Shown piece after piece: positions 5,253 to 11,842 of a stretch of DNA of 11,842 nt. Positions within the stretch are counted from its first letter, which is position 1; each line of letters begins with the position of its first letter. The DNA is from Deltaproteobacteria bacterium UBA5799 (lineage in GTDB: Bacteria; Desulfobacterota; GWC2-55-46). The DNA is taken from assembly GCA_002418185.1 (NCBI GenBank), contig DIDN01000118.1, positions 1 to 11,842 on the forward strand, read 5' to 3'. A model generated the notes under the pieces. That model worked only from the letters and a program-made list of their open reading frames with translations. It ran no database searches and was not told the origin of the DNA. The position numbers were made by a program, and so were the translations under genes.

Positions 5253-6596
5253 ATGAACCTCGTAATAGTCGGACTCAACCATAAGACCTCGCCCGTGGAG
5301 ATAAGGGAAAAACTCTCGTTCCCCTCCCACGCCATAGGCGAGCCGCTCTCGAAGCTTACGAACCATTACGGGCTCGCCGAGGGCGTCATACTGTCCACCT
5401 GCAACAGGGTCGAGGTGCTCGCGGTCGCAAGCGACGCTGAGAGGGGCACATGGCAGGTAAAGAGGTTCCTTTCGGACTACCACTCCATCCCGCTTGAGAG
5501 GCTCGACGACCACCTATACGTCCGCCAGGGCGAGGAGGCCGTGAAGCACCTCTTCAGGGTCGCGGCGGGCCTGGACTCGATGATAATGGGCGAGCCGCAG
5601 ATACTGGGGCAGGTTAAGGACGCCTACGGGTACGCGGTCCACGGCAACGCGGCCGGGGTCATCGTGAACAAGCTCTACCACAAGGCGTTCCAGGTCGCGA
5701 AACGGGTCCGCACGGAGACGAGGATAGGCGAGGCCGCTGTCTCCATAAGCTTCGCGGCAGTGGAGCTCGCCCGTAAGATCTTCGGCAACCTCGCCGGAAA
5801 GACCTCCATGCTCATTGGCGCCGGGGAGATGGCGGAGCTCGCGGCCCGCCACCTCCAGACGAACGGGGTCCGCGAGATACTGGTGGCGAACAGGACCTAC
5901 GAGAAGGCCGTTGAGCTCGTTAAATGCTTCTCCGGCACCGCCATCATGTTCAGGGAGTTCCCGCATTACCTGAAGAACGCGGACATAGTCATCGCCTCCA
6001 CCGCCTCGCCCAACTTCCTCATAAAGCCCGAGCAGGTAGAGGAGGTCATGCGGGAGCGGAAGAACAGGCCCATGTTCTTCATAGACATATCGGTACCCAG
6101 GAACATCGACCCCGAAGTCAACAACATCGACAACTGCTACGTCTACGACGTGGACGACCTCCAGGGCGTTGTGGTCGCGAACCTGCAGGAGAGGCACAAG
6201 GAGGCCGAGCAGGCCGAGGCCATAATCGTCGAGGAGATAGACAGGTTCTACAGGTGGATAAAGTCGCTTGACGTGGTTCCGACCATCATAGCGTTGCGCC
6301 AGGCCTGCGACTCCGTAAGGAAGGCCGAGCTCGCAAAGGCCCTGGGCTCGCTTCCGGGCCTCGGCGAGAACGAGACAAGAGTCCTGGACGCCATGACCTC
6401 GGCCATCGTAAAGAAGATACTCCACCACCCGATAACTCACCTGAAACGCGAGGCCGACAAGATAGAGGGCGACCTCTATATCGACACCATCCGGAAGCTC
6501 TTCGACCTGGCCTCCGAAACGGACGCCGCGAAGAAGGCCGCACAGGACAGCGCCGATTGGCCCGCCGGGTTTTCATCCGGGTCGAAAAAAACATAA
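5253..6596 (+). CDS. hemA: Glutamyl-tRNA reductase
   Basis: Reduces glutamyl-tRNA(Glu) with NADPH to glutamate-1-semialdehyde, the first committed step of C5-pathway tetrapyrrole synthesis in the cytoplasm. At 447 residues it has the usual length. The catalytic domain starts NLVIVGLNHKTSPVEIREK and carries the active-site cysteine C50 in STCNRVEV. GEPQILGQVK follows near residue 113. The NADPH-binding domain has GAGEMAELAARHL from G189. A C-terminal helical dimerisation domain includes the ITHLKRE region. The start is ATG 5253, with AGGGGA at 5245-5250. hemC follows after 12 bases, so the two are surely cotranscribed. The partner aminotransferase HemL is not in the window. In some bacteria HemA is controlled by heme-dependent proteolysis; nothing here shows that. 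Confidence 0.97.
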   Translation: MNLVIVGLNHKTSPVEIREKLSFPSHAIGEPLSKLTNHYGLAEGVILSTCNRVEVLAVASDAERGTWQVKRFLSDYHSIPLERLDDHLYVRQGEEAVKHLFRVAAGLDSMIMGEPQILGQVKDAYGYAVHGNAAGVIVNKLYHKAFQVAKRVRTETRIGEAAVSISFAAVELARKIFGNLAGKTSMLIGAGEMAELAARHLQTNGVREILVANRTYEKAVELVKCFSGTAIMFREFPHYLKNADIVIASTASPNFLIKPEQVEEVMRERKNRPMFFIDISVPRNIDPEVNNIDNCYVYDVDDLQGVVVANLQERHKEAEQAEAIIVEEIDRFYRWIKSLDVVPTIIALRQACDSVRKAELAKALGSLPGLGENETRVLDAMTSAIVKKILHHPITHLKREADKIEGDLYIDTIRKLFDLASETDAAKKAAQDSADWPAGFSSGSKKT

Positions 6597-6608
6597 GGGG
6601 ACCGCGTC

Positions 6609-7553
6609 TTGAAAAAGAAAATAGTCATAGGCACCAGGGGGAGCCAGCTCGCGCTCTGGCAGGCCAACTGGGTAAAGGGGGAAATCGAGAAGAGGCACCC
6701 CGAGCTCGCCGTCGAGCTCGAGAAGATAAAAACGACCGGGGACAAGATACTCGATGTGCCGCTCGCAAAGGTCGGCGGCAAGGGCCTCTTCGTAAAGGAA
6801 ATCGAGGAGGCGCTCCTTGAGGAAAGGGTGCACCTCGCGGTGCATTCCATGAAGGACGTGCCGACCTTCTTTCCGGACGGCCTCTCCTTACGCTGCATAA
6901 CCGAAAGGGAAGACCCCAGGGACGCGGTCTTCAGCAGAAATAACAGTAAGCTCCTCGACCTCCCGGAAGGCGCGAGCATCGGCACGTCAAGCCTTAGGAG
7001 GCAGTCGCAGATTCTGAGCTTGAGGCCCGATTTCAAGATACTCCAGCTAAGGGGGAACCTCGATACGCGCCTGAGGAAGCTCGACAACGGCGACTTCGAC
7101 GCCATAATACTCGCAGGCGCGGGTGTTAAAAGGCTCGGCTGGGCCGAAAGGATAACCGAGCTCCTCCCCGTGGATGTGAGCCTGCCCGCCATAGGCCAGG
7201 GCGCTCTCGGCATAGAGACGCGGACAGGCGACGATTACATTAACGAAATAGTGGCCTTCTTCGACCACCCGGAGACCTCCTATTGCGTAAGGGGGGAACG
7301 GGCGCTCCTCAAGAGGCTCGAAGGCGGCTGCCAGGTGCCCATAGCAGCGCACGGCGAGCTCTCCGGCGGCGCAATCAGGATAACCGGACTTGTGGCCAGC
7401 ACCGACGGCAGGAAGATAATAAAGGGCTCGGTCTCCGGCCCCAGGGAAGATTGCGAGAGGCTCGGGGTCGAACTCGCCGAGAAGCTCCTTAAGGACGGCG
7501 CTTACGATATCCTCAAGGATCTCTACGAGGTAAGCCCCCCGGGCTCGGCCTGA
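6609..7553 (+). CDS. hemC: Porphobilinogen deaminase (hydroxymethylbilane synthase)
   Basis: Joins four porphobilinogen units into the linear tetrapyrrole hydroxymethylbilane, in the cytoplasm. The 314-residue sequence has the family start KIVIGTRGSQLALWQA. The KTTGDKILD motif follows, then the catalytic aspartate D83 in HSMKDVPT, the arginine-rich substrate loop GTSSLRRQSQ, and LRGNLDTRLRKL. C241 in GGCQVPIAA carries the dipyrromethane cofactor. The start is a TTG at 6609 (second codon AAA), eight bases after the end of AAGGGGA (6595-6601). No in-frame ATG fits better. It sits 12 bases after hemA. The next gene is 157 bases downstream behind its own probable promoter. Confidence 0.97.
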   Translation: MKKKIVIGTRGSQLALWQANWVKGEIEKRHPELAVELEKIKTTGDKILDVPLAKVGGKGLFVKEIEEALLEERVHLAVHSMKDVPTFFPDGLSLRCITEREDPRDAVFSRNNSKLLDLPEGASIGTSSLRRQSQILSLRPDFKILQLRGNLDTRLRKLDNGDFDAIILAGAGVKRLGWAERITELLPVDVSLPAIGQGALGIETRTGDDYINEIVAFFDHPETSYCVRGERALLKRLEGGCQVPIAAHGELSGGAIRITGLVASTDGRKIIKGSVSGPREDCERLGVELAEKLLKDGAYDILKDLYEVSPPGSA

Positions 7554-7614
7554 GCAGGGCCGCTCCCCATGTGCTTCCGGCAGGCGGCAGGTCCCTTCCG
7601 CCCGGCATCCCGGT

Positions 7615-7644
7615 TTGATAAGGTCCTCCCCCGTTGGGTATAAT
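7615..7644 (+). promoter_or_regulatory. Probable sigma70 promoter for cobA-hemD
   Basis: TTGATA at 7615-7620 (5 of 6 to TTGACA) and a perfect TATAAT at 7639-7644 have an 18-base spacer. This is the best -35/-10 pair in the window. It lies in the 157-base gap between hemC and the cobA-hemD fusion, so transcription would start near 7651, about 60 bases before the start codon at 7711. Confidence 0.65.
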
Positions 7645-7710
7645 GGCGTTGTTACCGGCCTTTTTGGAAAGGAATTCCCTGAAGAGCATCTTGCAAAGGA
7701 ATGTTTCGGC

Positions 7711-9234
7711 ATGAAAGGAAAGGCGTACCTCGTAGGCGCGGGCCCCGGCGACCCGGGGCTCCTGACCCTCAAGGGCCTTGAGGCACTGAAGGAAGCTGAC
7801 TGCGTAATCTACGACTTCCTCGCGAACTCGCGCCTCCTGGAGCACGCGAAACCAGGGGCCGAGACAATCTACGTCGGGAAAAAGGGGAGCGAGAAGACGC
7901 TTCCGCAGGAGGAGATTTCGAGGCTCCTGGTCGATAAGGCCAAAAAGGGGAAGACAGTCGTCCGCCTTAAGGGCGGGGACCCCTTCATATTCGGGAGGGG
8001 CGGGGAAGAGGCCGAGGAGCTTGCAGCCGCAGGCATAGAGTTCGAGGTCGTGCCCGGCGTCACCTCTGCGGTCGCCGCGCCGGCCTACGCCGGCATACCC
8101 CTTACGCACAGGGACCTCTCCTCTGCCGTCACCTTCATAACAGGCCAGGAAAACCCCCTTAAGGAAAGGCCCAACATCGCCTGGGACAGGCTCTCCACAG
8201 GCCGGGGCACGCTCGTCTTCCTCATGGGATGGAAGAACCTTTCCCTTATTACCGAGAAGCTACTCGCCAACGGCTGGGCCCCCTCGACTCCTGTTGCTCT
8301 CGTAAGGTGGGGCACCATGACCAAGCAGGTCTCAATAGTCGGCAGGCTCGACGACATAACTGGGCTCGCAAGGGGAGAGGACATGAAACCCCCTGTCGTG
8401 ATCGTGGTCGGCGAAGTGGTTGCTCTCCGCGAGAAACTAAACTGGTTCGAGTCAAAGCCCCTTTTCGGAAAACGCGTGCTCGTAACCAGGGCGCTTGAGC
8501 AGGCAGGCGACTTCACGAGGATACTGGAAAAGGAGGGGGCCGAGCCCATAGCCTTCCCTACCATAAAGACGACTTCACCGCCGAGCTGGAAGGAGCTGGA
8601 CAGGGGCATAAAGAGGCTCTCCACCTACGACTGGGCCATGTTCACCAGCGTAAACGGGGTAAAATACTTCTTCGAGAGGCTCTACAAGACCGGGTACGAC
8701 ATAAGGGAACTCAAGGACGTAAGGATATGCGCCATCGGCCCCATGACCGCCAGGGCCATTGAGAGGCTCGGCATAAAAGTGGACCTCATGCCCAAGGAAT
8801 TCAAGGCAGAGGGGATCCTCGAAGCGCTGGGGAGGCGCAAGATAAAAGGCAAGCGCTTCCTCCTTGCCAGGGCATTGAAGGCCAGGGAGATATTGCCCGA
8901 CGAGATAAGGCGGCTCGGCGGCAGGATAGACGTTGCGCCCGCTTACAGGACGGTGCGGCCCTCGAAAGAGGCCGGTGAGCTTGACAGGCTCCTCCGCGAG
9001 GGGTCGATAGATATAGCAACCTTCACTTCCTCGTCGACGGTTACGAACTTCGCCGCGATGTTCGGGAAGAAAAAACTTCCGGAGCTCCTTGAAAACTGCA
9101 AGGTCGCCTGCATAGGCCCCATTACAGCCGATACTGCAAGGGGGTTCGGCATTAGAGTGGACATAATGCCCAGGGACTACACCATACCCGCCCTTACGCG
9201 GGCCATGGCGGATTATTTCAGGGGGCGCCTCTAA
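7711..9234 (+). CDS. cobA-hemD: Fused uroporphyrinogen-III C-methyltransferase and uroporphyrinogen-III synthase
   Basis: A 507-residue bifunctional enzyme. Residues 1-245 are the SUMT (CobA) domain: S-adenosylmethionine-dependent methylation of uroporphyrinogen III at C2 and C7 to precorrin-2. It shows GAGPGDPGLLT (8-18), GGDPFIFGRGGEE from G88, the VPGVTSAVAAPAYAGIPLTHR segment and a late MGWKNL. Residues 252-505 are the HemD domain, which cyclises hydroxymethylbilane to uroporphyrinogen III. It opens KRVLVTRALEQA and has FTSVNGVKYFF and FTSSSTVTNFA motifs. The fusion channels product straight to the precorrin-2 branch, which suits siroheme-dependent heme synthesis. The ATG at 7711 is preceded by AAAGGA (7695-7700). 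The frame is open back to 7615, but that stretch lies in the promoter and lacks similarity to the family. The fusion is known in Firmicutes and anaerobic Desulfobacterota-like groups. Confidence 0.95.
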   Translation: MKGKAYLVGAGPGDPGLLTLKGLEALKEADCVIYDFLANSRLLEHAKPGAETIYVGKKGSEKTLPQEEISRLLVDKAKKGKTVVRLKGGDPFIFGRGGEEAEELAAAGIEFEVVPGVTSAVAAPAYAGIPLTHRDLSSAVTFITGQENPLKERPNIAWDRLSTGRGTLVFLMGWKNLSLITEKLLANGWAPSTPVALVRWGTMTKQVSIVGRLDDITGLARGEDMKPPVVIVVGEVVALREKLNWFESKPLFGKRVLVTRALEQAGDFTRILEKEGAEPIAFPTIKTTSPPSWKELDRGIKRLSTYDWAMFTSVNGVKYFFERLYKTGYDIRELKDVRICAIGPMTARAIERLGIKVDLMPKEFKAEGILEALGRRKIKGKRFLLARALKAREILPDEIRRLGGRIDVAPAYRTVRPSKEAGELDRLLREGSIDIATFTSSSTVTNFAAMFGKKKLPELLENCKVACIGPITADTARGFGIRVDIMPRDYTIPALTRAMADYFRGRL

Positions 9235-9263
9235 CAGATTGAGTAAAAACGCGAACTTCACTT

Positions 9264-9394
9264 AGGCTGCTCAAAAAGCTCCAGATGCGAGGCCCCATTA
9301 GGAACAGGGGAGCGAGGAATGAGGCGTACTTTTTGTGTACGCCGGAGTGTCCAGCGACGAAGACAACGAAGCAGATGGACGTTTTGAGCAGCCT
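9264..9394. repeat. 131-base nested palindromic element upstream of hemB
   Basis: Perfect 13-base terminal inverted repeats lie at AGGCTGCTCAAAA (9264-9276) and TTTTGAGCAGCCT (9382-9394). Inside is a second hairpin, GGCGTAC (9323-9329) with GTACGCC (9337-9343) and a T-rich 7-base loop. It resembles the GGCTG(T/C)TCAAAAAG...TTTTGA(A/G)CAGCC repeats I recall from Geobacter-like genomes, so it is probably a MITE-like non-autonomous element. It has no coding capacity of its own. It fills most of the 190-base gap between cobA-hemD and hemB. Confidence 0.8.
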
Positions 9395-9424
9395 GCTAAA
9401 AAAGAGAGAAGGAAGGTGATAACG

Positions 9425-10399
9425 ATGAACTTCCCCATCTACCGCCCGAGGAGATTAAGGAAGACCGAGACGTTGAGGAGGATGGTACGGGAGACGACGC
9501 TCTCCCCCGCCGACTTCATCCTCCCGCTATTCGTCACCTGCGGGAAGGGCGTGAGAAAAGAGATTAAGTCCATGCCCGGCCAGTTCCAGCTCTCGGTGGA
9601 CAATCTTAAGAAAGAGGCGAAGGAGATAAGGTCGCTCGGCATACCGTCGGTCATACTCTTCGGCATCCCCGAGGAGAAGGACGACGAGGGCACGAGCGCA
9701 TTCGACCCTCACGGCCCGGTTCAGGAAGCCATAAAGGCTATAAAGGCCGCTGCCCCGGAGCTCGCGGTCATAACCGACGTCTGCATGTGCGAGTACACTT
9801 CTCACGGCCATTGTGGTATCATACGGGAGGGTGACGTGGACAACGACGCAACCCTCGAACTCCTCTGCAGGGAGGCCCTCTCCCACGCCGAGGCAGGGGC
9901 CGACATGGTCGCCCCCTCGGACATGATGGACGGCAGGGTCGGCGCCATAAGGGACACGCTCGACGAGGGCGGCTTCTCGAACGTCCCCATAATGGCCTAT
10001 TCGGCAAAGTACGCGAGCGCCTTCTACGGCCCGTTCAGGGACGCGGCAGAGTCCACCCCGCTGTTCGGGGACAGAAGGAGCTACCAGATGGACCCCGGCA
10101 ACACGGACGAGGCCCTGAGGGAGACGGCGCTCGACATAGAGGAAGGGGCGGACATAGTCATGGTAAAGCCGGCGCTTCCCTACCTCGACATAATAAGGAG
10201 AATAAAGGACGAGTTCGGGTATCCCGTTGCGGCCTATAACGTAAGCGGCGAGTATTCCATGATAAAGGCCGCTGCCGCAAAGGGCTGGCTTGACGGGGAC
10301 AGGGCCATGATGGAGTCCCTTGCCTCGATAAAGCGCGCCGGGGCCGACCTCATACTCACATACTTCGCCAGGGATGCCGCAAGGCTCCTCGGCAAGTAA
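9425..10399 (+). CDS. hemB: Delta-aminolevulinic acid dehydratase (porphobilinogen synthase), zinc type
   Basis: Condenses two 5-aminolevulinate molecules into porphobilinogen in the cytoplasm. The 324-residue protein begins with the family's RPRRLRKTETLRRMVRET. The metal-binding triad is present: C120, C122 and C130, in CMCEYTSHGHC, indicating a zinc-dependent active site. Schiff-base lysines are K195 (AYSAKYASAFYGPFRDAA) and K248 (VMVKPALPYLDII). The start is ATG 9425 behind GGAAGGTGAT. The frame stays open upstream to about 9335, but that stretch lies inside a palindromic repeat. hemB is followed, starting two bases after its stop codon, by a partial second copy of the same repeat, so the gene is bracketed by direct copies. 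Confidence 0.96.
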   Translation: MNFPIYRPRRLRKTETLRRMVRETTLSPADFILPLFVTCGKGVRKEIKSMPGQFQLSVDNLKKEAKEIRSLGIPSVILFGIPEEKDDEGTSAFDPHGPVQEAIKAIKAAAPELAVITDVCMCEYTSHGHCGIIREGDVDNDATLELLCREALSHAEAGADMVAPSDMMDGRVGAIRDTLDEGGFSNVPIMAYSAKYASAFYGPFRDAAESTPLFGDRRSYQMDPGNTDEALRETALDIEEGADIVMVKPALPYLDIIRRIKDEFGYPVAAYNVSGEYSMIKAAAAKGWLDGDRAMMESLASIKRAGADLILTYFARDAARLLGK

Positions 10400-10400
10400 A

Positions 10401-10443
10401 CCAGCGCGGAAGACAACGAAGCGACGGGCTTTTTCAGCAGCCT
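10401..10443. repeat. Partial copy of the hemB-upstream repeat (right half only)
   Basis: It aligns with 9351-9394: the first 22 bases match at 20 positions (CCAGCG..GAAGACAACGAAGC), a diverged stretch follows, and both end in AGCAGCCT with one base of indel. The left half of the element is missing; where it would lie is hemB coding sequence. It occupies most of the 70-base hemB-ahbD gap. Confidence 0.75.
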
Positions 10444-10469
10444 CTGAAGCGCGAAAAGGAGAAGACCTT

Positions 10470-11669
10470 ATGCACGGCAGCATGCCAAAAGGCCACCCGC
10501 ACGAGGTGCCCGGTATGAAGGGCGGGCACGGCCACGGACATCCGGGCGGCGGTGGCCATAATCAGAAGGACAAGAGCGGCGGGAGGAAGTGGCTCCCCAA
10601 GCTCATCGCATGGGAGCTTACGAGGTCCTGCAACCTCGACTGCATACACTGCAGGGCGGCGGCCAGGTTCGGCCCCTACCCCAACGAGCTCACTACCGAG
10701 GAGTGTTTCAAGTTCCTCGACGACGTGGCCTCGTTCTCGAACCCCATCATGATAATGACCGGCGGCGAGCCGATGCTCCGTGACGACATCTGGGACATAG
10801 CAAAGTACGGCACCAAGCTCGGCCTGAGGATGGTCATGGCGCCCTGCGGCTTCCTCGTGACCGAGGAGACCGCGAGGACGATGATCGAGTCCGGCATACA
10901 GCGCGTGAGCTTCTCCATAGACGGCGCGACCGCCGAAAGCCACGACAACTTCAGGCGCGTCCCCGGCGCCTTCGCGAGCGTCATGCAGGCCATTGAGAAC
11001 GTAAAGAAGGTCGGCCTCCCGTTCCAGGTGAACACAACCATCACGAAGCACAACCTCGCGGAGCTTCCGAAGATATTGGAGCTCGTCATATCGCTCGGGG
11101 CGGTCGCGCACCACCCTTTCCTCCTCGTGCCCACGGGCAGGGGCGCTGAACTCAAGGACCAGGAGATATCCCCCGAGGAATACGAGAAGTCCCTTTCCTG
11201 GTTCTACGAGATGAGGGAGAAGGTGCCGCTCCAGTTCAAGCCCACCTGCGCCCCGCATTACTACCGCATCTTCAGGCAGAAGGAACGGGAAAAGGGGATA
11301 TCCGTCACCCCCGAGACCCACGGCCTCGACGCCATGAGCAAGGGGTGCATGGGCGGGCAGTCCTTCGCCTTTGTCTCGAACACCGGCAAGGTCCAGATAT
11401 GCGGTTTCCTGGACGTCGAGTGCGGGGACATAAGGAAGGAGCCCTTCCATACCATATGGGACACATCGAAAGTCTTCCAGGAGATGAGGGCCTGGGACGA
11501 CTACAACGGCAGGTGCGGCTACTGCGAGTTCAGGAAGGTCTGCGGCGGGTGCAGGGCAAGGGCCTTCGCCTTCACAGGGAACTACATGGACGAAGAGCCG
11601 TTCTGCACCTACCAGCCCTCGGACGCGGCAAAGAGCGCCCACGAGGCGCGCCACGGCGAAAAGGTCTGA
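10470..11669 (+). CDS. ahbD: Heme b synthase, radical SAM/SPASM-like (AhbD)
   Basis: The last step of siroheme-dependent heme synthesis: oxidative decarboxylation of two propionates of Fe-coproporphyrin III to vinyls, using S-adenosylmethionine and [4Fe-4S] clusters, anaerobically in the cytoplasm. The 399-residue protein has the radical SAM motif C54-X3-C58-X2-C61 in RSCNLDCIHC, then TGGEPMLR and FSIDGA. A C-terminal Cys set (C260, C293, C311, C318, C349, C352, C358, C361, C379) fits auxiliary clusters. Residues 1-31 are rich in His, Gly and Pro, with seven histidines (2, 9, 11, 20, 22, 24, 30), a feature I recall in AhbD-like proteins. The start is ATG 10470, eight bases after AAGGAG (10456-10461). 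AhbC or a NirJ-type enzyme is the main alternative; the WELTRSCN and RCGYCEFRKVCGGCRARA stretches favour AhbD. A strong terminator follows. Confidence 0.85.
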   Translation: MHGSMPKGHPHEVPGMKGGHGHGHPGGGGHNQKDKSGGRKWLPKLIAWELTRSCNLDCIHCRAAARFGPYPNELTTEECFKFLDDVASFSNPIMIMTGGEPMLRDDIWDIAKYGTKLGLRMVMAPCGFLVTEETARTMIESGIQRVSFSIDGATAESHDNFRRVPGAFASVMQAIENVKKVGLPFQVNTTITKHNLAELPKILELVISLGAVAHHPFLLVPTGRGAELKDQEISPEEYEKSLSWFYEMREKVPLQFKPTCAPHYYRIFRQKEREKGISVTPETHGLDAMSKGCMGGQSFAFVSNTGKVQICGFLDVECGDIRKEPFHTIWDTSKVFQEMRAWDDYNGRCGYCEFRKVCGGCRARAFAFTGNYMDEEPFCTYQPSDAAKSAHEARHGEKV

Positions 11670-11683
11670 ACGAGGAGTCCAGC

Positions 11684-11722
11684 AGGCCGGCGGCAAGCAT
11701 ACATTGCCCGCCGGCCTTTTTT
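11684..11722 (+). terminator. Intrinsic terminator after ahbD
   Basis: The arm AGGCCGGCGGCAA (11684-11696) pairs with TTGCCCGCCGGCCT (11704-11717), with a single bulged base. The second arm runs directly into six Ts (11717-11722). This is the best terminator in the window and ends the hem/ahbD transcript. Confidence 0.9.
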
Positions 11723-11778
11723 CATAAGGGCGCGTACCGCCTTTTTCATTTTCCATCATTTTACGCTGGAGGCGCTGC

Positions 11779-11842
11779 ATGAATGACAAGGGAAGGCCCG
11801 GCCACCCGGGTGGGCGCCACGGAGCCGCGCCGGGCGGTCGGC
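11779..11842 (+). CDS. Start of a second gene with a His/Gly/Pro-rich N-terminus (partial; AhbD-like paralog?)
   Basis: Only 21 codons lie inside the window. They open at ATG 11779, six bases after a good Shine-Dalgarno (GGAGG, 11768-11772), and encode MNDKGRPGHPGGRHGAAPGGR. The GHPGG and G-R-H patches resemble the His/Gly/Pro-rich start of ahbD just upstream (KGHP, GHPGGGGH). That suggests another radical SAM heme-pathway enzyme such as an AhbD or AhbC relative, but no catalytic motif is visible, so the family is inference. A terminator separates it from ahbD, so it would need its own promoter; none was clear in 11723-11778. Confidence 0.6.
   Translation, partial: MNDKGRPGHPGGRHGAAPGGR

Noticed and set aside
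5514..6440. 308-codon open frame on the minus strand within hemA, with similar ones opposite sirC, hemC, cobA-hemD and hemB
   Set aside because: All are composition shadows of strongly conserved plus-strand genes. None has a family motif.
7615..7710. Earlier in-frame start for cobA-hemD
   Set aside because: It overlaps the probable -35/-10 promoter and its translation is unlike SUMT N-termini. The ATG at 7711 has an AAAGGA site.
9335..9424. N-terminal extension of hemB into the upstream repeat
   Set aside because: The stretch is palindromic repeat sequence, and ATG 9425 has a good ribosome site and the usual family start.
10434..11789. Long open frame (451 codons) on the minus strand opposite ahbD
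   Set aside because: It lies antisense to a well-supported gene, has no recognisable motifs and results from GC-biased codon positions.
1..11842. CRISPR array, tRNA/rRNA genes, prophage or defence system
   Set aside because: No regularly spaced repeats, tRNA cloverleaf, rRNA segment, integrase, transposase or nuclease partner was seen. The methyltransferase alone does not make a restriction or defence system.

Overview
The window reads as a chromosomal segment of a moderately high-GC anaerobic bacterium that makes heme by the siroheme-dependent (Ahb) route. The genes use ATA (Ile) and AGG (Arg) freely despite high GC. The content (heme b synthase AhbD, a fused CobA/HemD, a CcsA-type cytochrome c assembly protein next to hemA) and the palindromic intergenic repeats fit a Desulfobacterota- or Nitrospirota-like lineage. 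That placement is inference from gene content and style, not from any search.

Left part (1-1806). A secreted or periplasmic protein with a TolB/CsgG-like N-terminal domain and FG-GAP/VCBS-type repeats runs off the left edge on the minus strand. Upstream of it, also on the minus strand, lies a small thioredoxin-like [2Fe-2S] ferredoxin. A GC-rich double palindrome sits between the two. The ferredoxin diverges from a plus-strand gene, and the shared 179-base gap holds candidate promoters and a strong hairpin.

Middle (1807-4996). First comes an apparently solitary beta-class (Mod-like) DNA methyltransferase with an unusual cysteine cluster and a probable TTG start. It is followed by precorrin-2 dehydrogenase (SirC/Met8 family) and an eight-helix CcsA/HemX-like membrane protein that ends in an intrinsic terminator.

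Right part (5253-11842). The tetrapyrrole genes are all on the plus strand: hemA, hemC, a cobA-hemD fusion, hemB and ahbD, then the first 21 codons of another gene whose His/Gly/Pro-rich start resembles that of ahbD. Glutamyl-tRNA is converted by HemA (with HemL, not seen here) to 5-aminolevulinate. HemB and HemC then give hydroxymethylbilane, the HemD domain gives uroporphyrinogen III and the CobA domain gives precorrin-2. SirC gives sirohydrochlorin. After iron insertion and AhbA/B and AhbC (not visible here), AhbD finishes heme b. CcsA would help attach heme to c-type cytochromes.

The cluster is not one tightly packed operon. Palindromic repeats, hairpins, a probable internal promoter before cobA-hemD and two good terminators (after ccsA and after ahbD) break it up. 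No gene-free stretch exceeds about 260 bases. I saw no tRNA, rRNA, CRISPR array, transposase or defence island. The genes are mostly a known pathway, and the less explained material is the repeats around hemB and hemA, the methyltransferase tail and the gene starting at 11779.
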